This document shows, one piece after another, positions 7,490 through 13,505 of a stretch of 15,019 nucleotides of DNA (its first letter is position 1; each line of letters begins with the position of its first letter). This stretch comes from DASUMP01 sp036277635 (lineage in GTDB: Bacteria; Actinomycetota; Acidimicrobiia; IMCC26256; PALSA-610): positions 1 to 15,019 of the forward strand of contig DASUMP010000087.1 in assembly GCA_036277635.1 (NCBI GenBank), given 5' to 3'. Below the pieces are notes generated by a model that was given only the letters and a program-made list of their open reading frames with translations, ran no database searches and had not been told where the DNA came from. The translations under genes were made by a program, and so were the position numbers.

Positions 7490-7508
7490 CGTAACCCGCC
7501 CCCTCCGC

Positions 7509-7558
7509 GTTCTGGCGCGGCGGGCGTCGCACCGGCGGCACGGCCGCCGCGCCGGAAC
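7509..7558. repeat. Dispersed inverted-repeat element, copy A
   Basis: Positions 7509-7539 match 14449-14479 at 29 of 31 bases; the rest of the element is more diverged. The element is itself an inverted repeat: 7509-7523 pairs with 7544-7558 over 15 bp with one mismatch, around a 20-bp loop. Arm core: TTCTGGCGCGGCGG. It lies 19 bp from the operator on the side of the divergent DJ-1 gene. It could be a second regulator site or a strong hairpin. Confidence 0.65.
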
Positions 7559-7569
7559 GAGGGAGGAAT

Positions 7570-7588
7570 GGGGGTGGGGTGGGCGGGG
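7570..7588 (+). other. Putative G-quadruplex in the DJ-1 gene leader
   Basis: The plus strand carries four G-runs (5, 4, 3 and 4 G) separated by single bases T, T and C, which is the most compact form of the G-quadruplex consensus. It ends 21 bp before the ATG at 7610, in the non-template strand, so it could fold in the DNA or in the mRNA leader. Confidence 0.55.
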
Positions 7589-7609
7589 CGGTCGCGCGAC
7601 GATGCGGGG

Positions 7610-8245
7610 ATGCAGATCGTGGCGTTGCTGTTCGAGGGGTTGACCGCGCTCGACATCGTCGGGCCCTACGAGGTGCTGCAGCGCATCCCGGGCGCGCAGG
7701 TGCGCTTCGTCGCCCGGGAGACCGGGCCCGTGCGCACCGACAACGGGTATCTCGCGCTGCACGCCGACGCGACGCTCGCCGACACGACCAGCGCCGACGT
7801 GCTCGTGGTGCCCGGCGGCTTCGCCACCGTCGCGCTCGAGCGCGATGCCGAGCTCCTCGAATGGATCCGCACCGTGCATGCGACCACCACGTGGACGACC
7901 TCGGTGTGCACCGGCTCGATGCTGCTCGCCGCCGCCGGTTTGCTCGAGGGTCTGTCGGCCACCACGCACTGGTTCCAGCTCGACCGACTCGCCGAGTACG
8001 GCGCCACTCCCACCGCCGACCGGGTCGTGGAGCAGGGCAAGATCATCACGGCCGCGGGCGTGTCGTCGGGGATCGACATGGCGCTCGTGCTCGTCGAGCG
8101 GATCATGGGCGCGGCCGTGGCCCAGGCGATCCAGCTGAGCATCGAATACGACCCCCAACCGCCCTTCGACGCGGGATCCCCGGTCAAGGCGGGGCCCGAG
8201 ATCGTCGATCTCGTACGTGCGGCCGCGGCGAACGGCGCCCGGTGA
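7610..8245 (+). CDS. DJ-1/PfpI family protein, isonitrile-hydratase-like
   Basis: A 211-residue DJ-1/PfpI (class I glutamine amidotransferase-like) protein. The nucleophile elbow is SVCTGSMLLAAAGLL with Cys100 and Thr101. Asp15 in LTALDIVGPYEVL and the TTHW motif (118-121) complete the pattern of Pseudomonas isonitrile hydratase, whose known Asp, Cys, Thr residues have nearly the same spacing. Isonitrile hydratases turn isocyanides into N-formamides, but many relatives in this subfamily have other or unknown roles, so I give only the family. The ATG at 7610 begins the beta strand MQIVALLFEG; there is no convincing ribosome-binding site, and the leader contains the G-rich tract at 7570-7588. 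It is divergent from the fadE31 operon and 18 bp ahead of the DinB-like gene, with which it likely forms a two-gene operon. Confidence 0.83.
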   Translation: MQIVALLFEGLTALDIVGPYEVLQRIPGAQVRFVARETGPVRTDNGYLALHADATLADTTSADVLVVPGGFATVALERDAELLEWIRTVHATTTWTTSVCTGSMLLAAAGLLEGLSATTHWFQLDRLAEYGATPTADRVVEQGKIITAAGVSSGIDMALVLVERIMGAAVAQAIQLSIEYDPQPPFDAGSPVKAGPEIVDLVRAAAANGAR

Positions 8246-8263
8246 CGCGGGGGAGCTGAGCGC

Positions 8264-8803
8264 GTGGAAGGACGCAACTGGGTCGAGGTCGTCGCCACCG
8301 GCGAGTGCCCCGACTGCCACTTCGACGCCACCGCCCTCGAACGTGAGCGCTTCGCGTCCGAGATCCGCGCCGAGGCGGCGCGGTGGCGGGCCGTGCTCGA
8401 CCGGTACGCGGGCGACGAGCCGTCGTTGCGCAACCGGCCGATGGAGATCTCCTGGTCGGTGCTCGAATACGCGTGTCACGTGCGCGACGTGCTCGAGATC
8501 ATGGCGACGCGCCTGCGCGCCATGGTCGTGCGAGACGAGCCGCACTTCGCGTGGTGGGACCACGAAGAGGCCGCCGACGATCGTCGCTACAACTTCCAGG
8601 ATCCGTACCAGGTCGCGATCGACATCGAGACCAACGCGCGCAACTTCGGCGGTGCGATCGCGACGGTCGACGGCGACGCATGGGACCGCACCGGTGTACG
8701 GGGCGACGGCGCCACGATGTCGATCGACGGCCTCGTGCGCTTCACGCTGCACGAGTCGCACCACCATCGGTGGGACGCGCAGCGCGCGGCTGCGTCGCGC
8801 TGA
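8264..8803 (+). CDS. DinB-like / maleylpyruvate-isomerase-type metal-binding protein
   Basis: A 179-residue protein of the DinB/YfiT four-helix-bundle superfamily, whose members bind a divalent metal through three histidines and often act as thiol-dependent (mycothiol or bacillithiol) transferases. Candidate ligands are His72 in SVLEYACHVRDVL and histidines in LHESHHHRW (His163, His166-168). A short N-terminal CPDC (Cys15, Cys18) precedes the bundle, as I recall for other actinobacterial members. The GTG start at 8264 has GGGGAG about 9 nt upstream and lies 18 bp after the DJ-1 stop, so the two are probably co-transcribed. A mycothiol-dependent detoxification role would suit both, but this is inference. 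It converges on ogt with a gap of only 7 bp. Confidence 0.78.
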   Translation: MEGRNWVEVVATGECPDCHFDATALERERFASEIRAEAARWRAVLDRYAGDEPSLRNRPMEISWSVLEYACHVRDVLEIMATRLRAMVVRDEPHFAWWDHEEAADDRRYNFQDPYQVAIDIETNARNFGGAIATVDGDAWDRTGVRGDGATMSIDGLVRFTLHESHHHRWDAQRAAASR

Positions 8804-8810
8804 TCCGTCG

Positions 8811-9440
8811 TCAGGCGAGCTGCAGTGCCGCGCCCTCGAGCGCGAGCAGCTGGGCCTTGATGTGGGGGCCGCCGCCGTAGCTGCCGACCCCACCCGCCGA
8901 CGGTACGACGCGGTGGCAGGGCACCACGAGCGGCACCGGATTCTTCGCCATCGCGTTGCCGACGGCGCGCGCCGCGCGCGGGCTCCCGGCGCGGTCCGCG
9001 AGCCCGGCGTACGTGATCGTCGCGCCGAGCGGTACCTGGGCGCGCAGCGTGTCGAGCACGGTGCGGTCGAAACCGAGCGCGAGCTGCAGATCGACCGCCA
9101 GCGCATCGAGATCGCCGCGCCCGGCGAAGTAGCGATCGAACGTCCGCCGGGCGCCGTCGAGGCGGCGCGCCGACGCGACGATCCGCGGCGAGATCGTCGC
9201 CGCGAGGTGCTCGAGGACGTCGTCGTCAGGCTCGTCACCGAAGGCGATGCGCACGAGGCCGTGCTCGGTCGCGGCGAGGAGCAGACGGCCGATCGGCGCG
9301 TCGTAGCGGACGTACGCGATGTCGACGAGCCCGCGCCGTTCGGCGCGCGCGACGTCGAGTGCGTCGGGTGTGCCGGCGGCCCGCGCGGCGGCGCGCGCGC
9401 CGCGTGCGAGTCGGGATCCGAGCTCGGTGTCGGTCGTCAT
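8811..9440 (-). CDS. ogt: Methylated-DNA-[protein]-cysteine S-methyltransferase, long form
   Basis: A 209-residue DNA repair protein that removes alkyl groups from O6-alkylguanine by suicidal transfer to a cysteine. The active-site motif VVPCHRVVPSAG contains Cys175. The preceding helix-turn-helix-like region (ITYAGLADRAGSPRAARAVGNAMAKNP) provides the DNA-binding and arginine-finger part, and GSYGGG with KAQLLALEG closes the domain. About 40 N-terminal residues precede the usual RYDAPIGRLLLAAT start of the family; I recall this long form beside sigma-factor genes in other actinobacteria. The ATG start at 9440 overlaps the sigma-factor stop as ATGA, with GGAG 8 nt upstream, so the two proteins are translationally coupled. 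Confidence 0.9.
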   Translation of the reverse strand: MTTDTELGSRLARGARAAARAAGTPDALDVARAERRGLVDIAYVRYDAPIGRLLLAATEHGLVRIAFGDEPDDDVLEHLAATISPRIVASARRLDGARRTFDRYFAGRGDLDALAVDLQLALGFDRTVLDTLRAQVPLGATITYAGLADRAGSPRAARAVGNAMAKNPVPLVVPCHRVVPSAGGVGSYGGGPHIKAQLLALEGAALQLA

Positions 9441-9922
9441 CGGGAGGGCTCCTTGGTGAGCGCGTCGGTGTCGGTGATGGCGCGGCGCAGACCGCGCAGG
9501 CCGGCCCGGACGTTCTGGCGCGCCGCGTCTTCCGACACGTCGAGCACGGTCGCGATCTCGGCGTACGGGAGGTCGGCGGCGTAGCGCAACGTCACCGCGG
9601 CGCGCTGCTTGTCGGGGAGGCGGGCCACCGCGTCCCACAGCTCGACGTCGGGGAGGGTCGCGTGGCCGTCGTGCGCGGCGGTCGCGACGAGTCGACGTTG
9701 CCGGGCCCGGCGGCGGTGGACGTCGAGCCCTTTGCGGTGCGCGATCGTGAACAGCCACGCGCTCAGGTGATCCGTGTCGGCCGGCGGATACGCGGCGAGC
9801 GCGCTGAGCGACGCCTCCTGCAGGCAGTCGGCGGCGTCGGTCGGCCCGACGAGGACCACGAGGTAGCGGTGGAGCCGGGCGCGGTGCGCGCCGAGCAACA
9901 GCTCGAAGGGAGGTGGGTGCAC
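9437..9922 (-). CDS. ECF-type RNA polymerase sigma factor, coupled to ogt
   Basis: A 161-residue sigma-70 family ECF sigma factor made of region 2 (about 10-75, with DAADCLQEASLSALAAYP for core binding and HLSAWLFTIAHRKGLDVHRRR) and region 4 (about 95-148, LPDKQRAAVTLRYAADLPYAEIATVLDVSEDAARQNVRAGLRGLR, seen as separate blocks, for -35 recognition). The start is GTG at 9922. Unlike most ECF factors it has no neighbouring anti-sigma gene; the next gene, overlapping by 4 nt, is the alkyltransferase ogt. A simple inference is that it controls an alkylation-damage or similar stress response and its own operon. The 76 bp upstream contain a perfect palindrome at 9932-9945. The gene follows the ipd operon in the same direction, so read-through is possible. 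Confidence 0.85.
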   Translation of the reverse strand: MHPPPFELLLGAHRARLHRYLVVLVGPTDAADCLQEASLSALAAYPPADTDHLSAWLFTIAHRKGLDVHRRRARQRRLVATAAHDGHATLPDVELWDAVARLPDKQRAAVTLRYAADLPYAEIATVLDVSEDAARQNVRAGLRGLRRAITDTDALTKEPSR

Positions 9923-9931
9923 AGTCCTACA

Positions 9932-9945
9932 ACGCTCCGGAGCGT
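9932..9945. promoter_or_regulatory. Perfect 14-bp palindrome ahead of the sigma gene
   Basis: ACGCTCCGGAGCGT is its own reverse complement. It lies 10-23 bp upstream of the sigma-factor GTG and 54 bp or more after the stop of the ipd operon. It could be an operator over the sigma promoter or a short terminator stem for the operon; without a loop the former is more natural. No matching copy was noticed elsewhere. Confidence 0.4.
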
Positions 9946-9998
9946 CGGTTCGTGAGATCCCGCGGCGCGGAACGTGCGATCGTCGCGGATCCGGGACG

Positions 9999-11198
9999 TC
10001 AGCGCACGCAGACGACGGCCGAGCCGTGCCCGAACAGTCCCTGGTTGATCGAGAGGCCCACCCGGGCGCCGGCGACCTGGCGGGCGCCGGCGACGCCCCG
10101 CAGCTGCCAGGTGAGCTCGCAGACCTGGGCGATCGCCTGGGCGGGGACGGCTTCGCCGAAGCACGCCAGCCCGCCGCTCGGGTTCACCGGGATGCGACCG
10201 CCGAGCGTGGTCTCGCCGTCGCGCACGAGGCCCTCGGCCTCGCCCGGCTTGCACAGCCCGATCTGCTCGTACCAGTCGAGCTCGAGCGCGGTCGACAGGT
10301 CGTAGACCTCGGCGAGGTCGAGGTCGTCGGGTCCGAGGCCGGCCTCTTCGTAGGCCCGGTGCGCGATGCCTTCTTTGAAGCCGCGTTCGGGCGCACCGCC
10401 GGCGCCGGCCGCCGAGTCGGACGCGAACGCGGGCAGCTCGATCACGGTGTTGGGGTAGCTCGGCGTGACGGTGGAGACCGCCGCGACGCGCACCGCGTCG
10501 CGAGCGCCGTGTCGCGACGCGAACTCGGGGCTCGCGAGGACGATCGCGGCCGCGCCGTCGCTGGTGGCGCAGATGTCGAGCAAGCGCAGCGGGTCGGCGA
10601 CGATCGGCGACGCCATCACCTCGTCGACCGTCACCTCCTTGCGGTAGCGCGCGTTCGGGTTCTCGAGACCGTGGCGCGCGTTCTTCACCTTCACGAGCGC
10701 GAAGTCGTGCGGCGTGGCACCGAACAGCTCCATCCGCCGCCGCGCGTACAGGCCGAAGTAGGTGGGGTTGGTCGCGCCGAGGAGGCGGAAGCGCAGCCAG
10801 TCGGGGTCGTCGCCGCGCTCGCCCGCGTTCGGGGCGAGGAACCCCTTCGGAGTGGTGTCGGCGCCGACGACCAGCGCGACGTCGCAGAACCCGGCGAGGA
10901 TCTGGGCGCGCGCGGTGGAGAGCGCGGTCACGCCGGAGGCACACGCGGCGTACGCGGACGCGACCTGGGCTCCTTGGAAGCCGAGCGCCTGCGCGAACGT
11001 CGCGCCGGCGACGTAGCCGGGGTACCCGTTGCGCACGGTCTCGCCGCCGGCGACGAACTGGATGTCGCGCCACTCGAGTCCGGCGTCGGCGAGCGCGTCG
11101 CGCGCGGCGGCGACGCCGTACTCGACGAAGTTGCGACCCCACTTGCCCCACGGGTGCATGCCAACCCCGAGGACGACGACGTCGCGATCACGGCTCAT
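9999..11198 (-). CDS. Thiolase-fold lipid-transfer-type protein (SCPx/Ltp family) lacking the HPLG motif
   Basis: A 399-residue thiolase-superfamily protein of the group annotated as lipid-transfer proteins (Ltp1-4 of mycobacteria). Seen: Cys86 in YAACASGVTAL, at the position of the nucleophile; CATSDGAAAIVLAS (210-223); VNPSGG (338-343); and AQVCELTWQLRG, as in Ltp1. After GGLA, where thiolases have a GHPLGATG-type histidine motif, this protein reads CFGEAVPAQA, so the catalytic His is missing. Ltp2 of M. tuberculosis, a relative, is a retro-aldolase that works with a DUF35 partner. The preceding gene here encodes such a DUF35 protein with a 4-nt ATGA overlap, so a two-protein complex is likely. 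It is the last gene of the ipd operon and presumably acts on a HIP-pathway CoA thioester, by retro-aldol or atypical thiolytic cleavage. Confidence 0.82.
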   Translation of the reverse strand: MSRDRDVVVLGVGMHPWGKWGRNFVEYGVAAARDALADAGLEWRDIQFVAGGETVRNGYPGYVAGATFAQALGFQGAQVASAYAACASGVTALSTARAQILAGFCDVALVVGADTTPKGFLAPNAGERGDDPDWLRFRLLGATNPTYFGLYARRRMELFGATPHDFALVKVKNARHGLENPNARYRKEVTVDEVMASPIVADPLRLLDICATSDGAAAIVLASPEFASRHGARDAVRVAAVSTVTPSYPNTVIELPAFASDSAAGAGGAPERGFKEGIAHRAYEEAGLGPDDLDLAEVYDLSTALELDWYEQIGLCKPGEAEGLVRDGETTLGGRIPVNPSGGLACFGEAVPAQAIAQVCELTWQLRGVAGARQVAGARVGLSINQGLFGHGSAVVCVR

Positions 11199-11653
11199 CG
11201 GGCGTCGCCTCCGGCTGCGGCGCTCGACGCGACGGGCCGCCACTTCCAGGTGACGTACTCGTGGTCGTCGTCTTCGGAGAGCACGCCGAGCACGAGCTCC
11301 ACCTCACCGCCGACCCGGAGCTCCGCGGGGTCGACGCCGTCGGCGAGCAACCCGAGCACCACCATCTGCTCCGTCGGCAGCTCGACCGCCACGACGGTGT
11401 ACGGCACGAACGGGTCGGGCGCGACGTACGGCGGCGGCGGCTCGTAGTGGTTCGTGGTGAACGACCACACGACGCCGCGCCGCGACAGCTCGACCGGCTC
11501 GCGGTCCTCGAACGGCGCGACGGGGTTCGCCGACACCGCGAGCGCGGGCGGGAAGAAGTAGCTCCCGCTCTCGACGCCGCGCGCGCCGAGCAGCGCGGGA
11601 TCGTCGGTGGTGGTGAACCAGCCGTCGACGGCCGGGACCCGGGTCTTCGTCAC
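11195..11653 (-). CDS. DUF35 OB-fold protein with a degenerate zinc ribbon
   Basis: A 152-residue DUF35 (ChsH2 C-terminal-like) protein, normally a rubredoxin-like zinc ribbon followed by an OB fold that docks on a thiolase-fold partner and shapes its active site. The OB fold is well preserved: ELSRRGVVWSFTTNHYEPPPP (landmark), YVAPDPFVPYTVVAVEL, GLLADGVDP, and the ending EDDDHEYVTWKWRPV. The zinc ribbon is recognisable (SYFFPP at 31-36, ANP at 42-44), but the protein has no cysteine at all; the four expected positions read Gly26, Ser29, Ser41 and Ala46. The start is GTG at 11653, overlapping the ipdC stop as GTGA, and its stop overlaps the thiolase-like gene as ATGA. Partnership with that protein is a confident inference from family and overlap. 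Confidence 0.84.
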   Translation of the reverse strand: MTKTRVPAVDGWFTTTDDPALLGARGVESGSYFFPPALAVSANPVAPFEDREPVELSRRGVVWSFTTNHYEPPPPYVAPDPFVPYTVVAVELPTEQMVVLGLLADGVDPAELRVGGEVELVLGVLSEDDDHEYVTWKWRPVASSAAAGGDAR

Positions 11654-12723
11654 GCGTCGCCCCCTTGCAGTCGCGCCATCGTCGCGCGCGCTTCGTCCAT
11701 GGTCCGTTCCACGAGCTCGGCGACCGTCGGCAGGTCGTCGATGACGCCGACGACCTGCCCGCTCGCCATCACGCCGGAGTCGAGGCGCCCCTCGACCAGC
11801 GCGGCGCGCAGCAGCATCGGCGTGTTCGCCGCCATGACCACCTGGCTCCACGACAGCTCCTGCGTCCGCTTCATCGCGATGCCTTCGCGCACGATCGCCC
11901 GCCACGACGTGCCGGTCAGGCGCTGGAAGGCGAACGCGTTGCGCGCCGCGCGCGGGAGGCTCGTCAGCGCGTTGGTGCGCTCGAGACGTTCGACGAGCGG
12001 GGTCCGCAGCACCCGGTGCGGCACGCCGTCGACCTGCGTCGTGACGACCGTGTCGGTGAGCGCCCGTTCGAGGTAGAAGGCCTTCACCGCGTCGGGCACG
12101 GTGCTCTCCTGCGTGAGCAGGAAGCGGGTGCCCATGGCGACGCCCGCCGCGCCGTAGGCGAGCGCGGCGACGAGGCCGCGTCCGTCGAAGAACCCCCCCG
12201 CGGCCACGACCGGGATGTCGACCGCGTCGACCACCTGGGGCAACAGCAACGTCGTCGGGACGGACCCGGTGTGCCCGCCGCCTTCGCCGCCTTGCACGAT
12301 GACGGCGTCGGCGCCCCACGCCGCGACCTTCTCCGCGTGCCGGCGCGCGCCGACCGACGGGACGACGGCGACGCCCGCGTCCTTCAGCTTCTTCACCAGC
12401 TCTTCGCGCGGCGCCATCGCGAACGACGCGACCCGTACGCGCTCGCGGATCAGCAGGTCGACGCGCGCCTCGGCGTCGTCGGCGTCGGAGCGCAGGTTCA
12501 CCCCGAACGGCGCGTCGGTGCGGTCGTGGACCGCGGCGATCGTGCGCTCGAGCTCGGGAAGCGACAGCGTGGCGGAGGCGACGATCCCGAGCCCGCCGGC
12601 TGCGCTCGTGGCCGACGCGAGGCGCGCGCCGGCGACCCAACCCATGCCGGTCTGCACGATCGGGAAGCGGATGCCGAAGAGGTCGCAGATCGGGGTGTGC
12701 AGTGGCGCCGGCGCGCCGCTCAT
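11650..12723 (-). CDS. ipdC: IpdC, FMN-dependent oxidoreductase of HIP degradation
   Basis: A 357-residue nitronate-monooxygenase-like TIM-barrel flavoprotein. In actinobacterial steroid catabolism IpdC (Rv3553) acts on the 5-hydroxy-HIC-CoA intermediate before ring D is hydrolysed. Motifs: PIVQTGMGWVAGARL (21-35), GGLGIVASAT, GVNLRSDADD, QGGEGGGHTG (144-153, His151 in the position of the family catalytic His), and the FMN-phosphate segments AAGGFFDGRG (174-183) and GAAGVAMGTRFLL (191-203). Near the end, SWSQVVMAANTPMLL and ASGQVVGVIDDLPT match the mycobacterial protein as I remember it; length agrees (355 in M. tuberculosis). The ATG at 12723 overlaps the ipdB stop as ATGA, and the stop overlaps the DUF35 start, so it is translated within a coupled operon. 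Confidence 0.93.
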   Translation of the reverse strand: MSGAPAPLHTPICDLFGIRFPIVQTGMGWVAGARLASATSAAGGLGIVASATLSLPELERTIAAVHDRTDAPFGVNLRSDADDAEARVDLLIRERVRVASFAMAPREELVKKLKDAGVAVVPSVGARRHAEKVAAWGADAVIVQGGEGGGHTGSVPTTLLLPQVVDAVDIPVVAAGGFFDGRGLVAALAYGAAGVAMGTRFLLTQESTVPDAVKAFYLERALTDTVVTTQVDGVPHRVLRTPLVERLERTNALTSLPRAARNAFAFQRLTGTSWRAIVREGIAMKRTQELSWSQVVMAANTPMLLRAALVEGRLDSGVMASGQVVGVIDDLPTVAELVERTMDEARATMARLQGGDA

Positions 12724-13505
12724 GTCGGCGGGACCTCGCGCTCGCCGAGTCCGAGCGGGTCGATCTCGTCGCGGATCAGCCGGATCTCGTCGTCGGTGGG
12801 GGTGCGGGTGACGGGCACGTCGGTCGGGATCTCGAGCGCGAACCCGGTCTGGGCCACGACCTCGTCGACCGACGACCACGGGTGCACCGACGCGATGCGC
12901 ATCGCGTGCGTCGGGGTCGCGAAGTCGAACACCCCGAGGTTGCTCACCACGCGCGGGATCCCGTGGAAGCGTGCCGCGATCGGCCCGAGCGCGGCGGCCC
13001 GGTCGTAGCCGATGCCGCTGACCACGTCGACGCGCTCGACGAAGACGCGCGGCGAGTGGTTCGGGACCCAGTAGCTCGTGTGGTTGTTGATCGTGTTGCC
13101 CGGCGCGCCCCGGAACCCGAGCAGCTGCGCCGACGGCCGGTCGATCGCGCCGATGAACGCGATGTTCTGGTTGCCGAAGCGGTCGATCTGCGACGCGCCC
13201 ATCATGATGTGACGAGGTCCGTTCCACACGATGTCGAACATCGATCGGTACGGGTTCCAGCCCGCGACGACCTTCGGTGCGTCGGCGACGCCCACGGGCA
13301 CGATGTTCTCGACGAGGACCGCCTCGCCGTCGGTCATCACCAGCAGCGGCTCGAACGTGGCCTTGGCGAGGCGGCCACCGATCATCGGGATCGTCCCGAT
13401 CGGGTTGGCGAGGATCTCGCCGTCGCCGCGCCACGCCTCCGCGCACGCGACCGCGCAGAACTCCGCGCGCGTCGGGGGACCGTCGCGTCGCGTCGGTTCG
13501 CTCAC
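12720..13505 (-). CDS. ipdB: IpdB, beta subunit of the ring-C hydrolase (COCHEA-CoA hydrolase)
   Basis: A 261-residue protein of the class I CoA-transferase fold. With IpdA it forms IpdAB, which despite its fold is a hydrolase that opens the last steroid ring by retro-Claisen cleavage of COCHEA-CoA. Recognisable blocks are EFCAVACAEAWRGDGE, NPIGTIPMIGGRLAKATFEPLL, TDGEAVLVENI, the GPRHIMMGASQIDRFGNQN region and NNHTSYWVPNHSPRVFVERVD. Length is close to the M. tuberculosis protein (about 250). The start GTG at 13505 overlaps the ipdA stop as GTGA, which supports equimolar synthesis of the two subunits. The gene stops with ATGA into ipdC. Confidence 0.93.
   Translation of the reverse strand: MSEPTRRDGPPTRAEFCAVACAEAWRGDGEILANPIGTIPMIGGRLAKATFEPLLVMTDGEAVLVENIVPVGVADAPKVVAGWNPYRSMFDIVWNGPRHIMMGASQIDRFGNQNIAFIGAIDRPSAQLLGFRGAPGNTINNHTSYWVPNHSPRVFVERVDVVSGIGYDRAAALGPIAARFHGIPRVVSNLGVFDFATPTHAMRIASVHPWSSVDEVVAQTGFALEIPTDVPVTRTPTDDEIRLIRDEIDPLGLGEREVPPT

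Noticed and set aside
6335..7609. Plus-strand open frame antisense to fadE31 that extends the DJ-1 gene upstream
   Set aside because: The antisense part has no domain pattern and the DJ-1 fold begins exactly at the ATG at 7610.
7454..7609. A mycobacterial KstR2 box (CAAG/CTTG-type palindrome) in the promoter regions
   Set aside because: No such palindrome was seen in either intergenic region; the only strong dyad is the GATCTGACG-type site.
8217..9584. 455-codon plus-strand frame covering the DinB-like gene and antisense to ogt and the sigma factor
   Set aside because: Composition is shadow-like, while the overlapped frames hold complete motifs (LHESHHH, PCHR, sigma regions 2 and 4).
10026..13008. 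Long plus-strand frames antisense to the thiolase-like, DUF35 and ipdC genes
   Set aside because: They are antisense to confidently identified genes and show only Arg/Gly/Asp-rich shadow composition.
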